Below are positions 14,137 through 24,800 of a stretch of DNA of 33,436 bases, in pieces. Position 1 is the first letter of the stretch; each line of letters opens with the position of its first letter. The translations under genes were made by a program, and so were the position numbers. The DNA comes from Clostridia bacterium (GTDB lineage Bacteria; Bacillota; Clostridia; Oscillospirales; CAG-272), in NCBI GenBank assembly GCA_017456145.1, contig JAFTJZ010000038.1:1-33436 (forward strand). Direction: 5' to 3'. The notes under the pieces were generated by a model. The model saw nothing but the letters and a program-made list of their open reading frames with translations. It ran no database searches and was not told where the DNA came from.

Positions 14137-17100
14137 TCAATAATAGATCTCGACATACTCGCTGCCGGGGATAGTGTAGAGGCGCACCTCATCACCAATG
14201 GTGTACTCAACCGTGACAGCAAAGTTGTTGTAGTTCAGAATGAAGGTCTTGTAAGCGGTACCGTCGTCCTCACCGTAGGTGACTGCAACGATGTTGTTGT
14301 CGACAAAGAATCTATCAACAACTTCCTCTTCTTCCTCTTCTTCCTCAAGGTACTCGTCGATTTCCTCGCGAGACAGACCACCCTCTTCAGCAGCTGCATA
14401 GATCTCATCAATGTAGCGCTGGCATTCGTTAACCTTGCTCTCGATATTGCCGAGATAGCTCAAGGTAGATGCCGCGCAGGACTCAGCCTCTTGGATCAGA
14501 GCATCGGATGCACCTGCCTCCTCCAGCAGCTCGACAGCCTGATTTGCCTGCTCAACCAGAGCAAGGACGGTCTCATGAACGTCAATAGACGCCATTGCAA
14601 GCGTGATAGCTTCGACAGCATTGTTTCTTGCACCATTCAAGTTGATGTTGTAATTCTTAAGGGCACGCTTTGCATTCGTTTCGTTACCCTCTGCAAGAGC
14701 CTCCTGGTAATTATCCCAGCTGTAGCTGCAAGTATTCAATGCGGTGGTAACCTTATCAACAGCAGAAGAAATTGACTTCATATCTGTCTCGAGCTGTTTC
14801 AGCGTCTCCTGCATGATCTCAACGCCGTTCTTCGCTGCGGCTCTTGCCTCGGCGATGGCGTTGATTTTTTCAAGACGCAGCTGCTCCTCATACTGAGCCT
14901 CGAATTCACTACGGGAAGTATTGGTGGACTCGATCTCTGCGATCAGCTCATCAACATCCAGAACACGCATACCACTCAAGAACTCATGGTCGATGATCAG
15001 CTTGGTCTGTACATCCGCAAGCACGGAGTTCAGCTCTGCATACTGTTCAACCACGTCGTCCTTCCAGATCGCGTAGTTGACGGAGTAATACTGAGACAGC
15101 ATACCTGCCTCCTTCAGCTCTGCGGTATTACGGTAAGACATAACGTAATACAGAGCAGCGCCGTTCTCAATTGCCTTCAGCATTGCATAGTTGGCATCGC
15201 CTTCCATGTTCAGCGCGTTACCTGTGAACTGTACGTAGCCGTGCAGAACCAGACCGATGAACGGAACGGAGTAGCTTGCCTTCATGAAACGGGAGGAATC
15301 GAGGTTTACGTTCAGCAGATGATCGATATACTGCAGCGTATATGCGTTACCGAGATCTGCCATGATACCACCGGTGACGCTTGCGTCATTGGAAATGGTA
15401 TCCAGAGCACTGATGATGAATGCCTTGCTGTCCTCGCGGTTGTAAGGCTCATCCTCATCAAAGTCGGTGTTCAGGTCACTACCCATCGTAGCAAGGGAAA
15501 CACCCATGCCGCCGTACTCTGTGTACTCTGCGTATTCAGCCAGCATCTTGTTATAGATGCGGTCGATATATGCGGGAGAGAGTGCGAGGTTATAAGTGCT
15601 GACGTAAGCCTGCTGGGAAGGATAGTAATAAGACTTCGAGGTATAACGGTTATCAATGGTACGGATACAATCGCGTTTCTGCGAAATACCGTCAAACAGC
15701 TCATTGATCACCAGATACAGCATCTCAAATTCGGGATAGACACCCAGATGCTCACCATCGCTCGCAGCCTGCTGTGCACGCTGCAGCAATGTGATCATAC
15801 CGTCCTCACCGCCGACAGCCTTTTCCCACTTGATCTTGGTAGGAGCGGTAGCGTACATACCACCGTTGGCAAAGCCGGTCAGCTTAAAGTTGATGTTCTT
15901 GATGCCCGCGTCGGAAAGCTCTTCATACATAGCAATGACGTCGTCAAAGGTCGTCAGAGGTTTCATAACGTCCACGGGGAAGGACATGATCTGCTCGGTC
16001 ACCTCAAGTGCACCGAAGGACTCGATGTAAAGAGGGATGTAATCCTCAAGGATATCGTCCGCGGTCAAGCGGGAGAGGATGCCCTTGTTGATCAGATAAT
16101 CGGAATAAGCATCTGCCATTCCCATGTAGTCTGCCTCGTAGTACGCAGGAGTCTCGGCAAAGCCGGTTTCCGTAGCCAGCGTCTCATCAGACAGCAGGAA
16201 GTAGCGGATCTTGAGGTTACCCGTATACTTACGGTCAGAAACGACCGTCAGTGTCTGGGAACCGGAGACGGAAATGGAGTCGCCAAGGTTGTAGGTATCC
16301 TTGGGGCGGGGGTTGAAGTAGTTCATCATGGTGTGGTAGTCGCTCAAGGAACCTGCATGATAGGTAGCAAGCTCGGTCAGGGACTCACCCTCCTCGATGA
16401 CTGCGAAGTAACCGTTTGTCGTGACGACTTCCTTGATGTCGGAATACTCGTCGATAAGACCCGCGGTCACATCTGCATCCAGAAGAAGCTCCAGATCATC
16501 CACGGTATGGACAACCGTCGTGCTGATTCTCTGCTCTTCGACGACGTTCACGGTTTCACCCGTTTCGTCGTTGGTCTCCTCAATCATGGTCTCATAGACA
16601 TACATCAGCTGGTCTTCCTTTACACCGAAGACGGGCATGGTGATTGCCTTCTGATACTTACCATCCAGCTGGTGATAAGCGAAATCAAGACCGTAGATCT
16701 TACGGGATGCGGTATAGGTCGACTTCCCTGCCAGATCCTCAAAGGCAAACAGTGCGCCGGAGCCGTCGGGATAGAAGGTATAACCGGTGTTGTAGCTGTT
16801 ACCTGCACCCATGTAGGGGAGAACGCTGATGTACTCCAAAGAGTACAGAGTGGAGTTGAAACGAACGCCGTTAGAGGGCAGACGAACGGTGAAACCGTCC
16901 TCATTGAGCGCATACTCCAGTGCCATCTTAAACACGGGGGACAGCTCATTTTCGCTCTCATAGCCGGTCTCGGCATGGTCGGCATCCATCTGATCGAAGG
17001 TGTAATCCGGGCAGAAACCCTTGATGTTCTCTTCGATAAAGCTCAGCTCGACGGGCGTGATATCGGCGTCCAAGCTGTAGATATCCATGTTGGCGCAGAC

Positions 17101-17778
17101 GGGATACTGCTTAAGCAAGCCCTCTTTTGCCTTTGTGGAGTTTTGCGTGGACAAGCTCTGCAGCGTATAGAACGCGCTGAATCTTGTAAAGGGGTGCGTA
17201 CCGCCGATTGCCTCCTCCAGAGGCGCCATGATCAGCGTCTGGAAGTTGGTGGCGGAGATCAGACGAGGAGCCAGCTTTCTGGTTGCCTCGTTACCGATGG
17301 TGTACTCAACACGAACACCTGTCTTGATCTTCTTGACCTTGATCTGCCCGTTTACGGCAGCGTGCTCGTAGGAGTTCATCAGTTTGGGGTTATCATTATC
17401 GGTATAACGGATAATGATCTGCGAAAGAACACTGTTCTTGGTGGATTCGGAACCGATGGAGCTTGCAACATCGTACGGGTTGGAAAGTGAAATCTGACCC
17501 GTGATCTTGTTGACAACGGCAAATGCACCTGTGAATTCATTGAAGTACATTGCGTAGTTATCGTTCTCCATGTAAAGCGTCATATACTCCAGAACCTCTT
17601 CGGGGGTATTGAACACTTCTTTGACATAGTCGATATCAGCGGCGGTGATAACCTCTTCTTCCGTAGCCTCCTCATCCGTCGCTGCTGCGCTGACGTTCAG
17701 CACAGTCAGAGAGGTCAGAGTGCCAAGCACCATCAAGACAGCCAAGAACGCAGAGAGTGTTTTCAAAAATATTTTCAT
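14137..17778 (-). CDS. Secreted DUF5696-domain protein with coiled-coil insertion
   Basis: A 1213-residue exported protein of unknown reaction. Residues 1-32 are a signal peptide (AFLAVLMVLGTLTSL...NVSA-A) without a lipobox. Residues 70-560 are beta-rich, including YFNEFTGAFAVVNKITGQISLSNP and PYMGAGNSYNTGYTFYPDGSGALF. Residues 565-935 look like an alpha/beta barrel (IPLYIESFGALEV, GIKNINFKLTGFANGG, LGVYPEFEMLY, GSDLNTDFDEDEPYNRED, GLVLHGYVQFTGNALNMEG). These segments match DUF5696 as I know it, and the arrangement recalls retaining glycosidases, but I cannot assign catalytic residues. Residues 945-1135 are a long helical coiled-coil insertion, ended by seven to nine Glu (1144-1152). The last 60 residues are a small beta domain (TFILNYNNFAVTVE). 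AGGAG precedes the ATG. It probably processes or binds the glycan imported by the permeases. Confidence 0.85.
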   Translation of the reverse strand: MKIFLKTLSAFLAVLMVLGTLTSLTVLNVSAAATDEEATEEEVITAADIDYVKEVFNTPEEVLEYMTLYMENDNYAMYFNEFTGAFAVVNKITGQISLSNPYDVASSIGSESTKNSVLSQIIIRYTDNDNPKLMNSYEHAAVNGQIKVKKIKTGVRVEYTIGNEATRKLAPRLISATNFQTLIMAPLEEAIGGTHPFTRFSAFYTLQSLSTQNSTKAKEGLLKQYPVCANMDIYSLDADITPVELSFIEENIKGFCPDYTFDQMDADHAETGYESENELSPVFKMALEYALNEDGFTVRLPSNGVRFNSTLYSLEYISVLPYMGAGNSYNTGYTFYPDGSGALFAFEDLAGKSTYTASRKIYGLDFAYHQLDGKYQKAITMPVFGVKEDQLMYVYETMIEETNDETGETVNVVEEQRISTTVVHTVDDLELLLDADVTAGLIDEYSDIKEVVTTNGYFAVIEEGESLTELATYHAGSLSDYHTMMNYFNPRPKDTYNLGDSISVSGSQTLTVVSDRKYTGNLKIRYFLLSDETLATETGFAETPAYYEADYMGMADAYSDYLINKGILSRLTADDILEDYIPLYIESFGALEVTEQIMSFPVDVMKPLTTFDDVIAMYEELSDAGIKNINFKLTGFANGGMYATAPTKIKWEKAVGGEDGMITLLQRAQQAASDGEHLGVYPEFEMLYLVINELFDGISQKRDCIRTIDNRYTSKSYYYPSQQAYVSTYNLALSPAYIDRIYNKMLAEYAEYTEYGGMGVSLATMGSDLNTDFDEDEPYNREDSKAFIISALDTISNDASVTGGIMADLGNAYTLQYIDHLLNVNLDSSRFMKASYSVPFIGLVLHGYVQFTGNALNMEGDANYAMLKAIENGAALYYVMSYRNTAELKEAGMLSQYYSVNYAIWKDDVVEQYAELNSVLADVQTKLIIDHEFLSGMRVLDVDELIAEIESTNTSRSEFEAQYEEQLRLEKINAIAEARAAAKNGVEIMQETLKQLETDMKSISSAVDKVTTALNTCSYSWDNYQEALAEGNETNAKRALKNYNINLNGARNNAVEAITLAMASIDVHETVLALVEQANQAVELLEEAGASDALIQEAESCAASTLSYLGNIESKVNECQRYIDEIYAAAEEGGLSREEIDEYLEEEEEEEEVVDRFFVDNNIVAVTYGEDDGTAYKTFILNYNNFAVTVEYTIGDEVRLYTIPGSEYVEIYY

Positions 17779-17799
17779 ATAACTTCTCCTATCTGTGTC

Positions 17800-19950
17800 T
17801 TATACACGGTACTGGATTTCTACAATAATGTTCGTAATCAAGCTGATGATCTTACCGACCAGCGTAGAGAACAGGACGGTAACGAAGATGATCAAAGCCA
17901 TACCGATGATCGTTCCGGCGAAGGTCGCCACGTTTCTACCCAAAGAGTAGTCGTGTGTGACCATGGTACCAAAGAAGATCAGAAGACCCATCCAAACCAT
18001 GGCAATCGTCACAATCAGCGAGATGATAGAGGCCTCGGTATCAACAACAAAGTTAGATGCGAAGGTCGAAGGAATGACCAGCAGCGGGACGGGCAGCAGC
18101 GAGTAGGAGGTTGCAATAAAGATATCCTTAAAGCTACCTTCACCCTCAAACAGCGTCGTCAAGCACCAGTTTGCCGTAACGAACAGCAGGAAAGGCACCA
18201 TAACACCGATGATCTGGATCCACAGCGTGGAATAATTTCCTCTCGGGTTGCTGACATAGCCCTGACCGATTGCCTGATAATAGAATGCGACCACAGTCAG
18301 AACGATGAAGACGATCGACGCACGCAGCGAACCGCGCTTTTCATGTTTCAGATCCCAGTAACCGTCAAACGGATGGAACATGGTATAGAAACCGTACATC
18401 AGCTCCTGCCAGAAGGTCTTGCGCTCGCGACCGTCGGTTGCAGCCTTCTTGTTCACCTTTGCGGCGTAACCGAAGAACTTGACGATCAGAACGATCAGAA
18501 CGACGATGCCGATGATCAGCCACAGGAAGTACTCAGACATCCATTCCTTACGAACTTCCTTAAAGGCGTTGGACCAGTTGGCAGTATCGTAAGCGACCTC
18601 GTAGTATTCCATAGCCTCTTCGTACTCACCGCTGCGGTAAAGGGCGTTACCGATACCGATATAAGCGGCGTCGAAGTTTGCGTTGTGCTGCAGAACGTCT
18701 CTCCAGCAGGTAATTGCGTAGGTGTAATCCAGAGAGTTCTCTGCGCCGATTGCCTCGAGCAGCAGGTCACCGTAAGGTGTTCTCTCATAAACGACGATAC
18801 AACCGCTGGAGCTGTCAAGGACCAGCATGGTGTCGTCCTGATAAGTAATAGCCTTGATGTTCTTAACGGAACCCAGCATGGAGCCCTCATCACCGAAGGC
18901 AAACAGCAAGTTACCGTTAAAATCGTAGGTGTAGATACGGCTGCGCTCGTCATCAATGATGGACCAGGTCTGGTCAGGACCGCAGGCGACGTCAACGATA
19001 CGGGAAACACCCTTTTGCGTATCAGTAGCACGGTACGACTGGAACTGGATCTCACCGGCGGGAGGATAGAAACCGTTACGTCTCATGATCTCGGTACCGG
19101 CGGAGTTGAGCATCTTGACAGGCAGGCTGTCGCCGCTCTTGGACTTGGAAAGGATCGCGGACTCAACGACAGAATCTTCGATCGAGGAGGTGGTTACGTA
19201 GATATAACCGCGATTCTCTTCATTGGTCGTGATGGTAATGTTGTTGAACTCCGTCGAGACGACACGCTCGGACTTTGCTCTTTGCTCCTCAGTCTGGAAT
19301 CTTCTCCAGATGATCTGCCACAAAGACAGCGTAACCTTCTGTGCGCCGATGAACTTGATAAATTCACCTTCCTCGGTCATGACGATGATACCCTGATAGG
19401 TCGTGGAAGACACGATGTACAGACGGTTCCAGTCGTCAACTGCGATGGCAACGGGCTTATAAACGGAATTTTCCTCAAAGAGAGCACTTTCAGGCTCCTT
19501 GATGGTCTTGATGAAGTTACCCTCACGGTCGAAGACAACGATACGAGCCTTGCCGGTATCGCAGACCCAGATGCGATCGGAGGTTACATAGACACCTTGA
19601 GGACCGGACAGGCTATCGTCGATACCCTGCTCGTTGATGAAGGTGCTGATGTAAAACTTCAATTTGTAATAACGGTCCAGAGCGATGATACGGTTATTAC
19701 CCGCATCAGCGATATAGACGTTCATGTCCTCGTCTGTAACAAGGTCAGATGCGTTGTTCAGACCCAGCTCATCCAGCCCCATACCGGCAGCGTCGATGGC
19801 GTTGTATGCAGAATATGCATCAGGAGAATACAGTGCGGTACCACTGATACTGTAGGTGTAGGTCTGATATGCAGAGGATGCACTGACGGGGATGGAAAGC
19901 AGCGTCACAAGGGCAAGGACGACGCAAAGAACAGATAAAATCTTTTTCAT
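17800..19950 (-). CDS. Beta-propeller/TPR/Yip1 membrane protein
   Basis: A 716-residue fusion. Residues 1-25 are a signal peptide. Residues 45-445 hold NHL/propeller-like blades, for example ASDLVTDEDMNVYIADAGNN, GPQGVYVTSDRIWVCDTGKA, PVAIAVDDWNRLYIVSS and IVDVACGPDQTWSIIDDERS. They are followed by a TPR-like pair of helices (about 450-515, FDAAYIGIGNALYRSGEYEEAMEYYEVAY). A membrane helix (521-543) leads to a basic cytosolic loop and then the Yip1 domain (about 560-716, five helices) starting MYGFYTMFHPFDGYWDLKHEKRG. Topology puts propeller and TPR outside. Yip1 proteins are known as small polytopic membrane proteins; their bacterial role is unclear. AAGGAGG precedes the ATG, 11 bp after malG. 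Its place between two permease pairs suggests a sensor or scaffold for substrate delivery (inference). Confidence 0.88.
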   Translation of the reverse strand: MKKILSVLCVVLALVTLLSIPVSASSAYQTYTYSISGTALYSPDAYSAYNAIDAAGMGLDELGLNNASDLVTDEDMNVYIADAGNNRIIALDRYYKLKFYISTFINEQGIDDSLSGPQGVYVTSDRIWVCDTGKARIVVFDREGNFIKTIKEPESALFEENSVYKPVAIAVDDWNRLYIVSSTTYQGIIVMTEEGEFIKFIGAQKVTLSLWQIIWRRFQTEEQRAKSERVVSTEFNNITITTNEENRGYIYVTTSSIEDSVVESAILSKSKSGDSLPVKMLNSAGTEIMRRNGFYPPAGEIQFQSYRATDTQKGVSRIVDVACGPDQTWSIIDDERSRIYTYDFNGNLLFAFGDEGSMLGSVKNIKAITYQDDTMLVLDSSSGCIVVYERTPYGDLLLEAIGAENSLDYTYAITCWRDVLQHNANFDAAYIGIGNALYRSGEYEEAMEYYEVAYDTANWSNAFKEVRKEWMSEYFLWLIIGIVVLIVLIVKFFGYAAKVNKKAATDGRERKTFWQELMYGFYTMFHPFDGYWDLKHEKRGSLRASIVFIVLTVVAFYYQAIGQGYVSNPRGNYSTLWIQIIGVMVPFLLFVTANWCLTTLFEGEGSFKDIFIATSYSLLPVPLLVIPSTFASNFVVDTEASIISLIVTIAMVWMGLLIFFGTMVTHDYSLGRNVATFAGTIIGMALIIFVTVLFSTLVGKIISLITNIIVEIQYRV

Positions 19951-19961
19951 TGAAATCCTCC

Positions 19962-20834
19962 TTAATCCTTCATACCACTGGAACCCATGGTCTCAATGAT
20001 ATTCGACTGCGAAATAACGAACACGATGATCGGCACGGACATCATCAGCACCTGCGAAGCACCACCGGCGCCCGCACGCTTGATACCACCTGCCAGGATC
20101 TGACCGATTGCGTAGTTGAACGATTTGAGCTGCTCGGAATAGATGTAGATCGATCCACCCGCGTTCCAGAGTCCCTGGAAGGAGAAGATGATCAGCGTCA
20201 GCCAAGCGGGCTTAACCATGGGCATTGCAATGGTCCAGAAGGTGCGCAGCTCGCTTGCGCCGTCAAGTCTTGCACTCTCAAGCACTGCGTCGGTAACGTT
20301 GGTATCCATGAACTGTTTCATCAGGTACAGACCCAGCGTCGAGCACCATGCGGGAACGATGATGGCCCAGTAGCTGTCGATCCACTTGAACGCAGCCATA
20401 ATGAAGAAGGAACAGACAGCGGTGATGGTCGAGTGGAACATCAGCGACATCTCAACCGTCTTAAACATGACGGTGCGGCCGGGGAACTTGATCTTTGCCA
20501 TGGCGTATGCACAAATGGAGGCAAGGAAGAGGTGTCCGAAGGTACCTGCGACCGAGATAAAGACGGTATTAAAAATGTAACGGGAGAACGGAACCCAAGA
20601 GGTGTTCATCAGAACGAACAGATCCCTGAAGTTTTTCAAGGTAGGGTTCATAACGTAGAATCGAGGGGGGTACATCCACAACTCGTCAAGGGGCTTGAGT
20701 GCCTGCATGATGACGTAAAGCATCGGCAGGAACATGAAGGCACCGAGAATGACAAGCAGGAACGTAATGCCCGCGTCACCTCCCGCAGAGCGGGAGAGGA
20801 CGACCTTATGCTTTCTTGTTCTTAATTTTGCCAT
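19962..20834 (-). CDS. Carbohydrate ABC transporter permease, MalG type (first pair)
   Basis: A 290-residue CUT1 permease of ordinary size with six helices. The EAA loop is LESARLDGASELRTFWTIAMP, contacting the ATPase. The conserved entrance segment MQALKPLDELWMYPPRFYVMNPTLKNF and the C-terminal periplasmic-face segment are standard for MalG-like proteins. The segment GGSIYIYSEQLKSFNYAIGQILAGG matches the region of MalG-type proteins just before the last helix. The ATG at 20834 lies one base past the stop of the MalF-type partner. Its ribosome binding site (AAAGGTAGG) is inside that gene's 3' end, so the two are translationally coupled. Substrate cannot be read from the permease. Confidence 0.93.
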   Translation of the reverse strand: MAKLRTRKHKVVLSRSAGGDAGITFLLVILGAFMFLPMLYVIMQALKPLDELWMYPPRFYVMNPTLKNFRDLFVLMNTSWVPFSRYIFNTVFISVAGTFGHLFLASICAYAMAKIKFPGRTVMFKTVEMSLMFHSTITAVCSFFIMAAFKWIDSYWAIIVPAWCSTLGLYLMKQFMDTNVTDAVLESARLDGASELRTFWTIAMPMVKPAWLTLIIFSFQGLWNAGGSIYIYSEQLKSFNYAIGQILAGGIKRAGAGGASQVLMMSVPIIVFVISQSNIIETMGSSGMKD

Positions 20835-20835
20835 A

Positions 20836-21786
20836 TTACGTACCTACCTTTGACAACATTTTCTTGATAAGCATGTTCGTACCGATCATGACGGCAAACA
20901 GGATAACGGCGATTGCGGACGCATAACCCATCTCGTAACGCTGACCTGCATAGTCGTCAAGGTGGTGCATGATGGTATGTGCGGCATAGTCAACGGAGGG
21001 GAAACCGCAAAGTGCGGTAACGACGCCACCGAAACCGAACGCACCGGTAATGGACATGACGGCACCGAACATCAGCTGCGGTCTCATGGAAGGCAACGTA
21101 ATGTACCAGAGCTCCTGCCAACGGTTGCGAACACCGTCCACGGCACCCGCCTCATAGAGCGCACGGTCGATACCCTGCAGACCTGCGATAAAGTTCAGGA
21201 AGGAGGTACCAAGCGAGGTCCACAAAGCGACCACGATACAAAGGGGCATGACGTATTCAGCTGTCTGGAACCAAGCAATAGGCTCATTCAGCACACCGAT
21301 CTCCATCAACGTTGCGTTGACCCAGCCGTATGCATCGGCGGAGAACAGCGTCTGCCAGATCAGGTAAACCGAACCCGAAATGGACGGTGCGTAGAAGATC
21401 AGGGTGACCACAGCGCGGACGCGGGGGTCAAGCTCGTTGATGAACCATGCAACGAGGAAGGACAGGATGTAAGACACAGGTCCGACGACGCTTGCGAAGA
21501 TCAGCGTGTTCTTGCAGGCGATCAGGAAGATGTCATCATCGAAAAACAAGGTGATGTAGTTGTCCAGCCAAACGAAGTTGGGGGGCAGCTGCAACATATT
21601 AAAGTCGGTAAAGCTGATAACGATGGACAGGATGACGGGCAAGACAGTGAAGATGGAGAAAAGGATCATATAAGGTGCGACCATGGCATAGGCGACCTTA
21701 TTTGTTTTCATCTCTTTCCAGATCCACTGACGGCGAGTCATATCTGTGCGCTGTACTGCTTGTAATTCTGCAGATTTCTTTGACAT
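20836..21786 (-). CDS. Carbohydrate ABC transporter permease, MalF type (first pair)
   Basis: A 316-residue CUT1 permease. A polar N-terminus (1-32, with WIWKEMKTNKVAY) is followed by AYMILFSIFTVLPVILSIVISF as the first helix and five more. The EAA loop is LYEAGAVDGVRNRWQELWYITLP. It forms the heterodimer with the MalG-type subunit directly downstream. The start ATG has AGGAGAG before it and lies 47 bp after the binding-protein stop, the longest gap inside the operon. Unlike the second pair it has no enlarged extracytoplasmic loop, so it is the conventional pair for the solute-binding protein. Confidence 0.93.
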   Translation of the reverse strand: MSKKSAELQAVQRTDMTRRQWIWKEMKTNKVAYAMVAPYMILFSIFTVLPVILSIVISFTDFNMLQLPPNFVWLDNYITLFFDDDIFLIACKNTLIFASVVGPVSYILSFLVAWFINELDPRVRAVVTLIFYAPSISGSVYLIWQTLFSADAYGWVNATLMEIGVLNEPIAWFQTAEYVMPLCIVVALWTSLGTSFLNFIAGLQGIDRALYEAGAVDGVRNRWQELWYITLPSMRPQLMFGAVMSITGAFGFGGVVTALCGFPSVDYAAHTIMHHLDDYAGQRYEMGYASAIAVILFAVMIGTNMLIKKMLSKVGT

Positions 21787-21833
21787 ATATGCTCTCTCCT
21801 TTTTCTTGATTTATAAATTCAAAGGGTACAGGA

Positions 21834-24800
21834 TCAGTAGGTAGACAGAGCGTTTGCAGCGTCGGCGATGCACTGTGCAGCAAAGTAAATCATCTGCTCA
21901 TAGCTCAACTCGTCGATGTCATAACCGCCATCGGATTTCTTTGCCTGATCTTGTCTTGAAACTTTGACGAAATAGGTGCTCTCATCCACGGAAGAAAGCT
22001 TTTCCATCAGTTGGTCGGAATAGTCTTGCAGAAGAACGATTTCCTCGTCACTGAATGCTGCGCTGACCGTGATGCTCAGATCTGTGAAGTAAGCATCGTC
22101 CTCACCAAGGATCTCCAGCGCGGTGATTGCCTGCGTAATTCTCTTATCGGCAAGCGTCTGACCAATCTCCAGCGTCTCGAGCTTAAACTCGGCGCGCTTA
22201 CGGTTGATCTCCTTGTTGATGCTGTTGATGTAGCTGAGCAAGCTTGCTACAGGGTCAGCATCGTCGTTGTATGCAGCAAGGAATGCAAAGTTGGTGTAAC
22301 GACCGATGTAGTAAGCACCGGGATAGTTGGGAACAGATGCAAGGTTGTTAAACTGCTTGCGGATCTCCACCAGCTCCTCCGTCGTCCAAGGCATGGACTC
22401 CAGAGCCTGACGGTTTGCGGTGTTGTGCTTTGCAGAGTCACCGATGATCGCAACCATGTCGTTTGCATATGCAGTCTGAGCATCTGCGCCGGTAAACCAC
22501 TTCAAAAATTCCCAAGCCTCGTCCTCGCGGTCGCAACCGTGAACGATTACGTCAGCGGTAACGCCTGCAATTGCGCAGTTGTTGATCTGACCGGTGGTCT
22601 TATCCATCGTACCGGGCAGCGGAACCATCTTCCACAGACCCTCGATCTCGGTTGCGAAGACCTTCAGCTGGTTGTACATACCCGTATAGTCGGCAACCAG
22701 AATGGGCATCTCACCCGTTCTGAAACGGTTCGCAGCACTGTAAGAATAGGGGAATCCGCGCATGGTAAACAGCGTACACATGGTCTCAAAGGCATCCAGA
22801 CCCTCCTTGGAGTCCAGATTGATTCTCATACCATCGTCAGCGAACAGCTCGCTGCCGCCCTGATACAGGAACACCTGATAGTCGGTGGTCAGACCGATCT
22901 CCATGTTGTTACCCTCAAGGACCGTCTGTGCCATGTAGATATCCTCCCAGGTCGTGGGAATATCGATATTCATCTCAGCCAGAACGTCGATACGAACGAA
23001 CATCATCGGGAAACCTTGAATCTCGGGCAGACCGTAGTAGTGATATTCATCATCTGCGTTGGCGATACCGAGAACCAGCATAGCAGCGTCGGTAAAGTTT
23101 TCGGTGACCTCATCGAAGTCCTCGCGAACCGTGCCGTCGGACTTGACGTCAACCGTCAGCAGCGCACCACGAATTGCGTAGTTGATAACGCTACCGGAAT
23201 CCAGTCCCAGATAAACGTCGGGACCCATGCCTGCCAGAATAGAAGGCAGCAGCGTACCGCCGGTGATCAGCTTAAGGTCAACGGGGATACCGGAATCGTA
23301 AGTAAAGTCGTTGGTAACCAGGTTACGAATGACCTGAGACTGGTCACGACCGTATGCAACCCAAACCTCAAGAGCCTCGCCCTCAATCTCCGACATTGCA
23401 CCCATTGCGTTGTAGTCACGCAGGAAGGACTGAATAAAGGAAGAGATCTCGTGGCCGACCTTCTTGAAGAATCCGGGCTCTGCGACGGGCAGATCATTGT
23501 CGTCGGACTGAACCAGGATGTAGTCCAGCAGCAGGGGCTGTTTCTTTGCATCGGAGAGGAAGGTACCCAGCGAACCGATGTGGGTCTTGAGCTGCTCCAG
23601 ATTGGGAGCGATCTTATCCTCATCATGCATCTCGAACAGTGTCTCTGCGACCTTTTCCAGAGATGCGACCGTGGAGGAGTTCTCACCTGCAACGGCCTTC
23701 AGCTCCTCGGCAACGGCATACAGTCTGTCGGACTGTCTGACCATATCCGCCAGCGTCTGAGGCATAACGCGAGTGAAGTTATAATCGCGGTAGTCGTCAG
23801 GGGAGGTACCCGTCAGACGGAGAATGCTCAGATAATCGGTGTTGATGCAATTCAGAATATCCTCAATCTCGTTGATGACGGATGCCATGCTGCCCAGCGT
23901 GACCTCCAGCTGCAGCGTGTACTCCACGCCCTCAACCAGATAGAACTCATGATTGATCTGCTCACCGTTTTCATCCAGCGAGCCGTCAACTACGCCACTG
24001 GACTGCCAGTAGGAGGAGTAGTTGAAACGAGCCGCAGACGCCTCAAGGAAGGGATAGCCGTCGTAGTAACCGTCAGCACCCTCTGCCAGGCCCTCGCTGT
24101 ACAGCTTGATGGCACGGCTGACAAACAGACCGTCCAGCACAGACTGCTTATAGCGGAAATCGAACGAATACAGACCCGTAGAATCGACCTTGAATTTGTA
24201 GGTAACGGTCTGACCGGGGGTTCCCCACTTCTCACCGCCGATGGTGTTCAGCAGCGTACGGGAGGTATCCACGGGAGAGGTTGCGGCAGATGCACGGTCC
24301 TCTGCGGGATAAACCGTATTGGTCGCGGTGGTATCGGTATACTCTGCCTCAAGCTTAATGACAGACTCGCCCTTGGGCGCGTTCGCATACTTGGCAATGT
24401 ACTCCGCATACGTAATGGTGTCCTCAACGGGATACAACTCGATCTTGGCGATCGCCATTGCCTCGTTGACGCCCTTCAGAGTCAGCATAACGTTTCCGTC
24501 CTCATCGGGCTCGATGATGTAACGGAAAGCCTCGGCATAAAAGCCCTGGCTGTCACACAGCTCATACGTACACCACTCGGGAGACTGAACGGCAGTGGGA
24601 CGCAGCTCGTTCTTTTCCAGGTCGGTGGTCATAAAGCGAGCACCGAGGGTGTCATTCAAATAGGTAGAGATCTCCTCGGTCCACAGATCGGGGAACTCAT
24701 AAAGAATGTAGGTTCCGTCCTCACGGTCCTCCTTGGTAGCGGTCAAGCCAAGTTCAGATGCCTTGGAGAGATAGCTGTCAGCGCTCTCGCCCTTGGCAAG

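Noticed and set aside
14986-17490. An 834-codon open frame on the plus strand opposite the DUF5696 gene, and similar long antisense frames at 11979-14099, 17953-19938 and 22011-25226
   Set aside because: They mirror the real genes codon for codon, have no ribosome binding sites, and their translations are low-complexity His/Asp/Gln/Val-rich sequence without any domain. The minus-strand frames have signal peptides, EAA loops and binding-protein motifs.
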